Shown: positions 20,193 to 29,122 of the stretch, piece after piece
How positions within the stretch are numbered: position 1 is the first letter of the stretch
Layout: the number at the start of each line of letters is the position of its first letter
Source of the DNA: Nitrospirota bacterium
GTDB taxonomy: Bacteria; Nitrospirota; Thermodesulfovibrionia; Thermodesulfovibrionales; UBA9159
NCBI GenBank assembly: GCA_023475105.1
Contig: JAMCWJ010000087.1
Span: 1-64,000, forward strand
Reading direction: 5' to 3'
Length of the DNA stretch: 64,000 bases
The notes under the pieces: model-generated
Databases searched by the model: none
Told to the model about the DNA's origin: nothing
What the model saw: only the letters and a program-made list of their open reading frames with translations
Made by a program: the position numbers and the translations under genes

Positions 20193-20546
20193 GAAATTCC
20201 TCCCTCATATGCAACTCGTCTTTCCCCTAGAAATTCCAGGGCGTACTCTCTTTCCTCAGGGCGCGAAAGGGTGACGTCCCGACATGGGTTCCCGTACGCA
20301 GGAAAGACCCTGGATGCTTTCTTCTCCATCCGGTCCTTTATTAAAAATTAGCAGAGAATTCGAGAAAGTCAAGCAGATCTTCCCGGAATGCGCCGCCGAA
20401 CTGAGATACGGCAGAGATCTTCATTCTGTGGACAGGTCGCGAAACTTCTGCTAGGCTTTTAGTATGCAGCGTGGTGACTTTTCGAAGTGCCTCGCAAGAG
20501 AGACTTTCCGTGCGGAAACCTCAGAAAGAGGAAAGAGAGGGAAGGA
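20193..20546. other. Divergent intergenic region between bc-nuo and pentose phosphate operons
   Basis: No gene is seen. It should hold the promoters of both divergent operons. A candidate promoter for the minus strand is listed separately. I see no clear -35/-10 pair for the plus strand. A short TTAATAAAGG-like AT-rich stretch is near 20335-20350. Confidence 0.6.
20345..20372 (-). promoter_or_regulatory. Candidate promoter for the bc-nuo operon
   Basis: On the minus strand TTGACT (20372-20367) is followed after 16 nt by TAATTT (20350-20345). It is about 150 bp upstream of the Rieske start codon. The -35 is good and the -10 is weak, so this is tentative. Confidence 0.35.
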
Positions 20547-21452
20547 ATGAAAATAGGGTTTGTCGGTCTCGGGAAGATGGGCGGAAACATGGTGAAACGC
20601 CTCATCAGGGCGGGACATGAGATCGTCGCCTTCGATCCGGCAAAAGAAGCAAGGGAAGAGGCGGAGAAAAGCGGGGCGCGGGTCGCTGCCTCTTTGGAGG
20701 AACTGGCCGAAAAACTCAATCTGCCGCGTGTCGTCTGGCTGATGGTGCCGGCCGGGCGTGTTACCGGAGAGGTTATCGAGGCGATGCGCTCCCTCCTCAC
20801 GAAGGGCGACATACTCGTGGACGGCGGCAACTCTTTTTACAAGGACTCCATCGAGCGGGCCGGAATCCTGAAGGCGGAGGGAATTTCCTTCCTCGATGCA
20901 GGCACGAGCGGAGGGATATGGGGATTGAAGGAAGGCTATTGCCTCATGGTCGGAGGCGAAGACGAAGTCTTCAGGAAGGTCACCCCGGTTCTGAAGGATC
21001 TTGCCCCTGAAGGCGGGTATGCCCGCGTAGGTCCGAACGGCGCGGGGCATTTCGTGAAGATGGTCCACAACGGGATTGAATACGGCATGCTGGAGGCCTA
21101 CGCCGAAGGGTTTGAGATCATGCATGCGAAGAAGGACTTCGCTCTCGACCTCCGGAAGATATGCGAAGTCTGGAGGCACGGGAGCGTGGTGCGCTCATGG
21201 CTTCTCGACCTCTCGGTGAATATCTTCCGGCAGGACCCTTCCCTGGCTTCAGTCAAAGGGTACGTAACGGACACCGGGGAAGGCAGATGGTCGGTAATGG
21301 AGGCGATCGAGAACTCCGTTCCGGCGCCGGCCATTACGCTGTCGCTCTTCCAGAGGTTCCGTTCCCGCCAGGAAGAGTCTTTCAGCGCGAAGGCGATCGC
21401 CGCCCTCAGAGGGCAGTTCGGGGGCCATGACGTGAAGAAAGAAGGTGAATGA
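20547..21452 (+). CDS. gnd: 6-phosphogluconate dehydrogenase, decarboxylating (short form)
   Basis: Oxidatively decarboxylates 6-phosphogluconate to ribulose 5-phosphate. 301 residues from the ATG at 20547, which has a GGAAGGA ribosome site. The Rossmann GLGKMGGNM motif lies at the N-terminus, and the substrate-binding signatures are DGGNSFYKDS, LDAGTSGG and HFVKMVHNGIEYGM. The roughly 300-residue length is that of the short bacterial form, which often prefers NAD, rather than the 470-residue classical enzyme. It starts the gnd-zwf-pgl operon and overlaps zwf by 4 bp. Confidence 0.93.
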   Translation: MKIGFVGLGKMGGNMVKRLIRAGHEIVAFDPAKEAREEAEKSGARVAASLEELAEKLNLPRVVWLMVPAGRVTGEVIEAMRSLLTKGDILVDGGNSFYKDSIERAGILKAEGISFLDAGTSGGIWGLKEGYCLMVGGEDEVFRKVTPVLKDLAPEGGYARVGPNGAGHFVKMVHNGIEYGMLEAYAEGFEIMHAKKDFALDLRKICEVWRHGSVVRSWLLDLSVNIFRQDPSLASVKGYVTDTGEGRWSVMEAIENSVPAPAITLSLFQRFRSRQEESFSAKAIAALRGQFGGHDVKKEGE

Positions 21453-23005
21453 CGGCCGTGGACAACGAAAACGGAGCCGTTTTCAGTAAATTCATCAGGA
21501 CCTGCGATATCCCCGGCCCGCCGTACATGATCGACCCCTTCGTCATGGTTATCTTTGGCGGGAGCGGGGATCTCAGCAGAAGGAAACTCCTCCCCGCTCT
21601 TTTTCATCTTTACAGCGAAAACGAACTTACGGCGGGTTTTTCGATCCTTGGGTGCGGAAGGTCGAGGATGGAGGACGAGCAATTCCGGGCAATGATGAAA
21701 GACGCCGTCAGGCAGTTCGGTGATGAACCCTTTGACGAGGCCGGGTGGGACCAGTTCAGCAGTCATCTCTTTTTTCTCTCGGGCGCTTTCGAAGAAGATG
21801 AAACGTACGATAGACTCGAGAAAAAATTGGCGGAGATCTCTCTGCCTTCCCAAAAAGGCGACAAAAACGTTCTCTACTATATGGCAATACCGAGCCAGAT
21901 GATGCCGACCGTGGTCGAAAAACTGAAGGAGCACAACCTCTGCAAGGGGGCATACAGAAGAAAGATGATCGTCGAAAAGCCCTTCGGCTATGATCGCGCT
22001 TCAGCCGTCGAACTGAATACGCTCCTGACAGGGGCCTTCGATGAGCACCAGATTTACCGCATCGACCACTACCTCGGCAAGGAGACCGTGCAGAATATCA
22101 TCTTTTTCCGTTTTTCGAATTCGCTCTTTGAACATCTCTGGAACAGCCAGTATATCGACAACGTCCAGATCACGGTCGCCGAGGATATCGGAATCGAACA
22201 ACGGGGCGTTTTTTACGAGGAGACAGGCGTGGTGAGGGACATCGTGCAGAACCACATCATGCAGCTTATTGCACTCATCGCCATGGAACCGCCCATAGGG
22301 TTTGAAGCAGAGTTCATCAGAGAGGAAAAGGACAAGGTCTTCCGCGCGATCCGTCCTATGAGCGATGGGGATATCGACAGGTTTATGGTGCGCGGGCAAT
22401 ACGCGCCGGGGCGGATTCACGGCGTTCCCGCGGCGGGATACAGGGAAGAGAAGGGGGTCGCCGGGGATTCTCTGACACCCACCTTTTTCGCCGGCAAATT
22501 CTTCATCGCCAACTGGAGGTGGGCCGGGGTCCCGTTTTACGTCCGTACCGGAAAACGTCTTGCCCGCCGCGTAACGGAGATATGGATCCAGTTCAAGCAA
22601 CCTCCCCTGAGGCTCTTCGGAAGGACCTGCGACGCCCTCGAACCGAATGCCCTCGCACTCGCGATCCAGCCGGAGGAAAAGATCTATCTCCGGTTCGGAG
22701 TCAAGTATCCGCAAGCGATAGACAAGATCTATCCGGTGACGATGACCTTCAGCTATCAGGACACTTTCAAGTCCAAGATGCACCCCGCCTATGAACGGCT
22801 CCTTATCGACTGCATGAGAGGAGATCTCACCCTCTTCGCAAGACAGGATGGCATAGAGGCAACATGGGAGGCACTCGATCCCCTGATCGCCAGGTGGGAG
22901 GACATCCCTTCTTCCGATTTTCCGAACTATCGTGCGGGCTCGTGGGGGCCTGTCGAGTCCGACCTGCTCCTCCAAAACGATGGCCGCTGCTGGCTGACCG
23001 AATGA
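21449..23005 (+). CDS. zwf: Glucose-6-phosphate 1-dehydrogenase
   Basis: Converts glucose 6-phosphate to 6-phosphogluconolactone, producing NAD(P)H. 518 residues. The nucleotide-binding FGGSGDLSRRKLLPALF motif is near residue 32. The active-site RIDHYLGKETVQNI and the second substrate-site segment YVRTGKRL are intact. It has about 30 extra N-terminal residues before the Rossmann fold. It overlaps gnd and pgl by 4 bp each, so the three enzymes are translationally coupled. Confidence 0.96.
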   Translation: MTAVDNENGAVFSKFIRTCDIPGPPYMIDPFVMVIFGGSGDLSRRKLLPALFHLYSENELTAGFSILGCGRSRMEDEQFRAMMKDAVRQFGDEPFDEAGWDQFSSHLFFLSGAFEEDETYDRLEKKLAEISLPSQKGDKNVLYYMAIPSQMMPTVVEKLKEHNLCKGAYRRKMIVEKPFGYDRASAVELNTLLTGAFDEHQIYRIDHYLGKETVQNIIFFRFSNSLFEHLWNSQYIDNVQITVAEDIGIEQRGVFYEETGVVRDIVQNHIMQLIALIAMEPPIGFEAEFIREEKDKVFRAIRPMSDGDIDRFMVRGQYAPGRIHGVPAAGYREEKGVAGDSLTPTFFAGKFFIANWRWAGVPFYVRTGKRLARRVTEIWIQFKQPPLRLFGRTCDALEPNALALAIQPEEKIYLRFGVKYPQAIDKIYPVTMTFSYQDTFKSKMHPAYERLLIDCMRGDLTLFARQDGIEATWEALDPLIARWEDIPSSDFPNYRAGSWGPVESDLLLQNDGRCWLTE

Positions 23006-23727
23006 AGAACAGCACGGACGAGTATCTGGTCTTCGAAAAGATCGATGAGATCTGGCAGTTCCTGACTGAGCGCTGGAGGGACATCGCCTCCGAAGCCATA
23101 GGGAAGAAGGGCCGGTTTTCCTCGGCGCTTTCGGGGGGAAAAACGCCTGTCGGTTTCTACCGTCATCTCTCGACCGCCGGGAGGCTCCCCTGGGACAGGA
23201 CGCATCTCTTTGTCGCCGACGAGCGCTGTGTTCCCTCTGACAGCCCTGACAACAACTTCGGGATGATACGGGAAACGCTCGTGGACAAAGTGGCCATCCC
23301 TCCGGAAAATATCCACCCCGTGCCTGCCGCCGATCTATCGGCGCGCGTCGCTGCGGAGGAATACGAAGAAGAGCTGAAGCGCTTCTTCGGGCTTGCGGAA
23401 GGCGGCGTCCCCGAGTTCGATCTCATCCTCCTCGGAATCGGAGAGGACGGCCATACGGCTTCGCTTTTCCCCGGCACAGCGGTTCTGAGGGAAAGGGAAC
23501 GTCTCGCCGCTCCGGTGACGATGGGGCCGGCGCTGCACGACAGGGTCACGCTCACCTTCTCCGTTCTCAACAATGCCCTGAACGTCTTTTTCCTCGCGTG
23601 CGGAAAGCGCAAGAGAACGGTGATGAAGAAGTTACGCTCGGGGTTCGACAAGACCCTTCCTGCGGCAATGGTGAGACCAAAAAAGGGAAGGCTCTTCTTT
23701 TTGATGGACAGAGATGCGGGAGGCTGA
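23002..23727 (+). CDS. pgl: 6-phosphogluconolactonase
   Basis: Hydrolyses 6-phosphogluconolactone to 6-phosphogluconate. 241 residues from the ATG at 23002, which overlaps the zwf stop. Family motifs are visible: SGGKTPVGFY, the WDRTHLFVADERCVP segment with its conserved Asp-Glu-Arg, and LLGIGEDGHTASLFPG. It completes the oxidative branch of the pentose phosphate pathway in this operon. The last 15 residues are short and basic. Confidence 0.94.
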   Translation: MKNSTDEYLVFEKIDEIWQFLTERWRDIASEAIGKKGRFSSALSGGKTPVGFYRHLSTAGRLPWDRTHLFVADERCVPSDSPDNNFGMIRETLVDKVAIPPENIHPVPAADLSARVAAEEYEEELKRFFGLAEGGVPEFDLILLGIGEDGHTASLFPGTAVLRERERLAAPVTMGPALHDRVTLTFSVLNNALNVFFLACGKRKRTVMKKLRSGFDKTLPAAMVRPKKGRLFFLMDRDAGG

Positions 23728-24604
23728 ATCGAGACTCGCCGAGCTCCGTAAGAAAGACACCCGCCACTAAAGCATCAGCACCAAACTCATCATGGCCAGC
23801 GCCCAGATAACGTCTGACAGGGGCACCTGGAGATCATCGGAACCAGGCGCATACCTCGTATTATACCTTACCCGGCGAGGATAAGGCTGAGGCCTGAAGC
23901 AGTGAACACCCCGTCACTTTTTCTCATAAAGGATCTACCGTGCGCGTTCGAAAGGGAGCTCGAAAAGAAGGCGGACTATGCCTGCGCAGTCTTTTATCCG
24001 GTTGCGGGCAGCCGGGAAACCTGCTCTATGCGGTCGCTCTTTACCTTGCAAAAGAGACCTTTGAAGAAGACGAAGGCAGTGTGGTCGCGGGAAGAGGGGA
24101 GGTCCTTGCTGAAAAAACGGATGAAGGCCCTCGAAGCGAAGATCAATTCAGTGCTGTACGGGCTATCCGCCGGCACCCTTGTCACCGGCCACGTGTTGAA
24201 AATTTGCCGGATCAACCGCAGCTATGAAGACTTGTTACTTCTATTTCTTCTTTCGCAAGGTTCGCCGGTACTTTTGTCCACTTCAACATAAACCCTCCTC
24301 AAATTTGCTCTTGTCTGCTTCGAGCATATTTCGCCGTGGTATCCACGGATTCATGGCCAAGGTCTTTTCTAATTCTAAACAACGTAAAAGTGCTTTTCCT
24401 TGAGGAATGAACAAGCCCGACGGCATCATTTCGCTCCATGCATCGCCGTCGCCCTGCTGCTAAGAAGGTCCGTTCTCAGTCGCTTTCAGAAAGGAGATCC
24501 TGAACGCCAACCATCTCATGTAAGGCAATACCCTACAACAAAATTCTCCTTTCTCCGATAGCATCCGGGTCTCTTACGTGATAATGTGGAAAAGAGGTAA
24601 CAAA
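23728..24604. other. Decayed region with possible gene remnants
   Basis: No intact recognisable gene is present. Frames at 23902-24291 (+) and 23940-24227 (+) overlap and match nothing I know. On the minus strand an open frame at 23767-23913 without a start codon encodes a hydrophobic tail (SDVIWALAMMSLVLML) and may be the end of a lost gene. An integrase C-terminal remnant at 24299-24439 is listed separately. The region looks like an old insertion site in decay. Confidence 0.45.
24299..24439 (-). pseudogene. C-terminal remnant of a tyrosine recombinase
   Basis: 46 codons ending in the box II region of phage-type integrases: LFRIRKDLGHESVDTTAKYA. This has the conserved LGH-x-S-x-x-TT-x-x-Y pattern including the catalytic-site His and Tyr. 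The first box (Arg) and the rest of the protein are absent, so it cannot be active. It marks a former mobile element downstream of pgl. Confidence 0.65.
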
Positions 24605-24847
24605 ATGCGAACCTCGTGGGCGCAAGAGAAAAGAAGCATGAGATGCCCTTCCCTAAGCGGAACGTATCTTCTTTCCTGCAAAAGAAACCCACATGTGTAC
24701 ATGCCGAGCCTTTTCGAAATGGAGGAATATTGCACGAGTACGCGGCATAGAATCTGTCCTCTTTACTGCGCAGGGAATCCCGGAGTCTATTCCCCGCAGT
24801 CGGCGGCCGGGCGCAGGGACAGTGCAGCGGACGATGATCGGGCGTGA
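24605..24847 (+). CDS. Small Cys-rich protein of unknown function
   Basis: 80 residues from the ATG at 24605, which follows a GAGGT ribosome site at good spacing. Five cysteines fall in a compact core: MRCPSLSG, LLSC, EEYC and ICPLYC. The CP...C...YC...CPxYC spacing looks like a metal- or cluster-binding fold. It resembles small Cys-rich proteins I associate with anaerobes, but I cannot name the family. The C-terminal 30 residues are polar and probably disordered. It stands alone upstream of the radical SAM pair. Confidence 0.5.
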   Translation: MRTSWAQEKRSMRCPSLSGTYLLSCKRNPHVYMPSLFEMEEYCTSTRHRICPLYCAGNPGVYSPQSAAGRRDSAADDDRA

Positions 24848-25015
24848 GGCTCCCCCCGGGAACCGGTTCAGTCGACTCCCCGATGGTTTCGTGATATGAG
24901 TAAGCAATAAGCCCTGACTGTTGCACGCCCCCTCGGTTGGCGTTTTGGGGATACTATCTCGAACAATTTCGTCCGTTTAACCCGTGCAGGCCGGTACGGG
25001 AAAAGGAGGAAGGAA

Positions 25016-26452
25016 ATGGCACTCAAGAAATTGTGGCAATGGGTTCCTCCCGATGCCCTTAATTTTCTGTTGCAGCGCAACACGGTCAGGAAAGTGGTCC
25101 TCAGGAAGGCCGAGAGGGAACTCTATAAGGATTTTGTGCTCTTGAACAGGGAGAACCGTCCGCCCCGCGTGCAGGAGGGCCGCTGCCTGATGCTGACAAA
25201 CCTGCTCCATTCGGTCGACAGGGCGATTGCGGACGGCAGGCTCTCGCCGAAGGTATCCAGGGAGATCATCAGCAACTTCGCAGGCAGGGTCCTGATGCAG
25301 GAGTCGGACCTTACGCGAAACTTTGCGAAGCGTCACGGGTTTGACCCCCCCGCCTTCCTCACGATCAGTCCAACGAAGAAATGCAACCTCCTTTGCAAGG
25401 GGTGTTACGCCTCAAGCTCCTCGGGAAGCGCGGAGACCCTTCCCTTCAGCGTCGTGAACAGGATCATCCGCGAGAAGACGGAGCTCTGGGGGTCCTATTT
25501 CACCGTAATCTCCGGAGGAGAGCCCCTGCTCTACCAGAGTGAAGGCAAGAACTTCTTCGATATCCTGGAGCAGAACAGGGACAATTATTTCATGATGTAC
25601 ACGAACAGCACCCTGATCACGGAAGAAGTTGCCCGCAGGATGGCGGACCTCGGCAATATCACCCCTGCCATTTCCGTGGAGGGGTTTGAGGCGGAGACGG
25701 ACGAGAGACGCGGCAAAGGGGTATACAAGAGAATACGGAAGGCGATGGACAACCTCCGCAAGGCGGGGGTCCCCTTCGGCGTGAGCGTCACCGCCACCCG
25801 CCACAACGCCGAACTCGTCGTCTCCGATGAGTTCATCGACAATTACTTCAGCAAGGAAGGCGCAATCTACGGATGGATATTCCAGTACATGCCGATAGGC
25901 CGCAGCTTCACGACGGAGCTGATGCTCACGTCCGCTCAGAGACTTGCCATGTTCCGGAAGGAAGAAGAGATCATCAAGAAGCATAATCTCTTTATGGTCG
26001 ATTTCTGGAACGGGGGGCCTTATTCCGTCGGCTGCATCTCCGCCGGAAGGGCCGGCGGGTATTTTTACATCGACTGGAACGGGAATATCTCCCCCTGCGT
26101 GTTCTTCCCCTACTACATAGCGAACGTGTACGACGTCTACCGCGAGAACAAAACCCTCAACGACGTGCTCCTGTCCCCCTTCTTTTCCTCCATCCGCAGC
26201 TGGCAGAACGGCTACGGCTATACCCAGCCTCCCGACAAGGTGGAGAACCTGATCGTTCCCTGCGTCATCAGAGACCACTACGAGAAGGCCTATACCTTTA
26301 TCAACGAGTTCGGCGCCAAACCCATGGACGAGAACGCGGCACAAGCCCTGGAGGATGCAGAGTACCGCAGAAAGATGACGGAGTACGGCAGAGACGTCAA
26401 ATCGATGACCCAGGGATACTGGGAAAGCGAATTCATGGGTCCACTCTCATAA
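25016..26452 (+). CDS. Radical SAM protein with SPASM-like C-terminal region
   Basis: 478 residues. The radical SAM cluster motif is C123-x3-C127-x2-C130 (KKCNLLCKGCY). It is followed by the SAM-binding ISGGEPLL segment and a conserved SVEGFEAETDERRG stretch. After the barrel, a GCISAGRAGGYFYIDWNGN segment followed by SPCVFFPYY resembles the SPASM/twitch region that binds an auxiliary cluster. About 115 residues with basic helices precede the core, suggesting membrane association or partner binding. The ATG has a strong AAAGGAGGAAGG ribosome site. A second radical SAM gene follows after 8 bp, so the two likely act in one pathway. The substrate is not evident. Confidence 0.85.
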   Translation: MALKKLWQWVPPDALNFLLQRNTVRKVVLRKAERELYKDFVLLNRENRPPRVQEGRCLMLTNLLHSVDRAIADGRLSPKVSREIISNFAGRVLMQESDLTRNFAKRHGFDPPAFLTISPTKKCNLLCKGCYASSSSGSAETLPFSVVNRIIREKTELWGSYFTVISGGEPLLYQSEGKNFFDILEQNRDNYFMMYTNSTLITEEVARRMADLGNITPAISVEGFEAETDERRGKGVYKRIRKAMDNLRKAGVPFGVSVTATRHNAELVVSDEFIDNYFSKEGAIYGWIFQYMPIGRSFTTELMLTSAQRLAMFRKEEEIIKKHNLFMVDFWNGGPYSVGCISAGRAGGYFYIDWNGNISPCVFFPYYIANVYDVYRENKTLNDVLLSPFFSSIRSWQNGYGYTQPPDKVENLIVPCVIRDHYEKAYTFINEFGAKPMDENAAQALEDAEYRRKMTEYGRDVKSMTQGYWESEFMGPLS

Positions 26453-26460
26453 GGACGGCG

Positions 26461-27855
26461 ATGACCCTTAAGAAGATCTCATTCATCGAATCAGGCGGAC
26501 AGGGTTTCCAGATGCTCAGCCGGTTCACGATTGCGCGGGTAGGCACGGTCCTTCTTCCGACACTCCTGAAGGAGAGGGGATACGAAGTGAAGGCCTTCAT
26601 TGAAGACATTTCCCCCCCGGACTGGTCCTTCATCGAGGACTCGGATCTCGTCTGCATCTCGACGTTGACGGCGACGGCGCTGCGGGCATATACGACGGCG
26701 GAAAGGGTGCGGACGAGGGGCATACCGGTGGTGATGGGAGGGGCCCATCCGACGTTCCTGCCGGAGGAAGCCCTGGAACATTCCGACTTCGTCGTGAGGG
26801 GGGAGGGAGACCTCACGCTTCCCGAACTCCTGGAGCATATCGAAAAAGGCCGCAGTTCACTCAGGGATATCGCAGGATTGTCTTACAGGGAGAAGGACGG
26901 AAGGATCGTCCATACGCCTCCGCGGAGGAACCTCGAAGAACGCGAACTCGACGAACTGCCGACGCCCGATTTTTCCCTTGTGCATAAATGGAAGCCTTCC
27001 TATATCCACTCCATTTCCACATCGCGCGGATGCCCTTTTGACTGCAAGTTCTGCTCTGTGATCCATATGTTCGGAAGAAAGTACCGGTTCAAGTCGGTCG
27101 AGGCGAGCCTGAGGGACCTGAGGCAGGTGGATGCGGTCTCGAAGTCCACGCGGTTTTTCGTGGACGACAATTTTACCGCACACAAGGGCAGGGCAAAAGA
27201 ATTGCTGAGAGGGATGATCGCCGAGAAGCTGACGTCGTCCTGGGCCGCGCAGGTGAGGACCGACGTCGCGACCGACCCGGAGCTCCTCCGACTTATGGCC
27301 GATGCCGGTTGTCACACGTTGTACATAGGGTTCGAATCGATCAATCCCAGGACGCTCGTGGAATTCAATAAGAAGCAGGAGCCGGACGATATCGTGAATT
27401 GTGTCAGGACCGTGAAAGACTTCGGCATTCATATTCACGGAATGTTCGTGCTCGGGGCCGATACCGATGATGTCGAGACGATACGCAAAACGGCTGATTT
27501 CGCGATACGCTGCGGGATCGACACGACACAGATGGTGGCCCTCACGCCCCTTCCGGGGACGCCCTTTTTCAATGAAATGAAAGAAAAGGGCAGGATTCTG
27601 CATACCGATTGGAGCAGGTACAACGTGCAGCACGTCGTCTTCAGACCCGCACAGATGACGCCGGAAACCCTGCAATTCGAAACGATGAAGGGAATGAAGA
27701 AGTTCTATTCATGGAAATATATCCTGAAACACCTCGCAAGCTTCGATCTGCATTACGCTGCGGTGGGGGTCTTCGGAAGAAGGGCGGTGAACAAGGTCGT
27801 CAGGGAGGCTTCCGCCTATTTGGGCAAGGAGTCATTCGACTGCGCCTCCTTCTGA
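26461..27855 (+). CDS. B12-binding-domain radical SAM protein
   Basis: 464 residues. The N-terminal domain (about 1-140) has the layout of a cobalamin-binding Rossmann domain (VVMGGAHPTFLPEEAL), without an obvious DxHxxG motif. The radical SAM core begins at about 185 with C191-x3-C195-x2-C198 (RGCPFDCKFC). This architecture matches BchE/HpnJ-like enzymes that do methyl transfer or C-C chemistry on lipids and pigments. It is paired with the upstream radical SAM gene, 8 bp away. The product is unknown. A membrane-lipid or cofactor role is a guess from the family. Confidence 0.85.
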   Translation: MTLKKISFIESGGQGFQMLSRFTIARVGTVLLPTLLKERGYEVKAFIEDISPPDWSFIEDSDLVCISTLTATALRAYTTAERVRTRGIPVVMGGAHPTFLPEEALEHSDFVVRGEGDLTLPELLEHIEKGRSSLRDIAGLSYREKDGRIVHTPPRRNLEERELDELPTPDFSLVHKWKPSYIHSISTSRGCPFDCKFCSVIHMFGRKYRFKSVEASLRDLRQVDAVSKSTRFFVDDNFTAHKGRAKELLRGMIAEKLTSSWAAQVRTDVATDPELLRLMADAGCHTLYIGFESINPRTLVEFNKKQEPDDIVNCVRTVKDFGIHIHGMFVLGADTDDVETIRKTADFAIRCGIDTTQMVALTPLPGTPFFNEMKEKGRILHTDWSRYNVQHVVFRPAQMTPETLQFETMKGMKKFYSWKYILKHLASFDLHYAAVGVFGRRAVNKVVREASAYLGKESFDCASF

Positions 27856-27892
27856 AAGAGGACATCGCGCCGCATTCACCCTCCGGTATCGC

Positions 27893-29122
27893 TTACTCGA
27901 ACCTGAGGGCATCTATGGGGTTGAGGTTCGAGGCCTTGTACGCAGGATAAAAACCGAAAAATATCCCGACGAAACCCGCGAATCCAAAGGCCAGGATAAT
28001 GGCAAAGGGAGAAACAATCGTGTCCCACCCCGCCAGGGCCGACAGCAACTTCGACCCGGAGACGCCGATGACGATGCCCGATACCCCGCCGATGAGCGAC
28101 AGGATGAGGGCTTCGATGATGAATTGAAGCCGTATGTCCCAGGTCTTGGCCCCCACGGCCATGCGAATCCCTATCTCCCGTGTCCGTTCGGTAACGGACA
28201 CGAGCATGATGTTCATGATGCCGATGCCGCCCACGAGGAGAGAGACCGAGGCGATCGCGCCCAGCAGAATGGTCATCATATTCGCCGACTCCTCCCTTGC
28301 CTGCAGTATCTGCGTCAGGTTCCTCACCGTGAAATCATTGTCCTGATTCGGCCCGATATGGTGCCTCTGCTTGAGAAGGTCCGTGATCTGCCGCTCGGCC
28401 GCGTCCATATCCTCGATGCCCCTTGCCTGCACGTACATGATGCGGATCATTCCCGGAAATGCCGTGCCGAAAAGCTTCTTCTGGGCCGTCGTCACAGGCA
28501 CGAAGACCACATCGTCCTGATCATGTCCTCCCGGGTCCTGTCCCTTGGCCTCAAGCACTCCCACGACCGTAAACGGCACATTCTTTATCCTGATGACCTG
28601 CCCGACCGGGTCGAGCGCGCCGAAGAGATTGTCGACTACGGTCTGACCGAGGAGACAGACCTTGGCGGCGCTTCTCACTTCCTGACCGATAAAGGCCCTG
28701 CCGGAGGCGATCTTCCAATCCCTGGCCGTAAACATGTTCGGCGTCGTACCGGTAATGCCCGTCGACCAGTTTTGGCTCCCGTAGACGACCTGAGCGACCC
28801 CGCTGAGCACCGGCGCCACCTGTGCGACCGCCGGACATTCCCGCTGCACCGCTTCGGCGTCGCTGAGGGTGAGTGTGGACTGCGTGCCGGCCCCCATCCT
28901 TACCCCCCCGGCAGACGTGGACCCCGGCAATACCATCAGAATGTTGCTCCCGATGCTCGAAATGAATTCGGATATCTTGTTGCTTGCTGCCGTGCCGACC
29001 GCGATCATGGCGATGACCGCACCCACACCTATGATGATGCCGAGCATGGTAAGGGCCGAACGCATCTTGTTCACGCGCAGCGCCCTGAAGGATATGCTGA
29101 TTATCGACGGGATATTAATCAT
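27893..29122 (-). CDS. MacB/FtsX-type ABC transporter permease
   Basis: 409 residues from the ATG at 29122, overlapping the stop of the ATPase gene by 8 bp. It has an N-terminal transmembrane helix (about 25-50), a large periplasmic domain and a C-terminal three-helix FtsX domain (IGIMNIMLVSVTERTREIGI). This is the membrane part of a MacB-like transporter that, unlike classical MacB, has a separate ATPase. With the adaptor and TolC it should form a tripartite pump that exports from the periplasm. An upstream in-frame extension to 29194 lies in the ATPase gene and is rejected. Confidence 0.9.
   Translation of the reverse strand: MINIPSIISISFRALRVNKMRSALTMLGIIIGVGAVIAMIAVGTAASNKISEFISSIGSNILMVLPGSTSAGGVRMGAGTQSTLTLSDAEAVQRECPAVAQVAPVLSGVAQVVYGSQNWSTGITGTTPNMFTARDWKIASGRAFIGQEVRSAAKVCLLGQTVVDNLFGALDPVGQVIRIKNVPFTVVGVLEAKGQDPGGHDQDDVVFVPVTTAQKKLFGTAFPGMIRIMYVQARGIEDMDAAERQITDLLKQRHHIGPNQDNDFTVRNLTQILQAREESANMMTILLGAIASVSLLVGGIGIMNIMLVSVTERTREIGIRMAVGAKTWDIRLQFIIEALILSLIGGVSGIVIGVSGSKLLSALAGWDTIVSPFAIILAFGFAGFVGIFFGFYPAYKASNLNPIDALRFE

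Noticed and set aside
24516-24926. 136-codon minus-strand frame.
   Set aside because: Composition is not protein-like and the plus strand carries a better small gene with a ribosome site (24605-24847).
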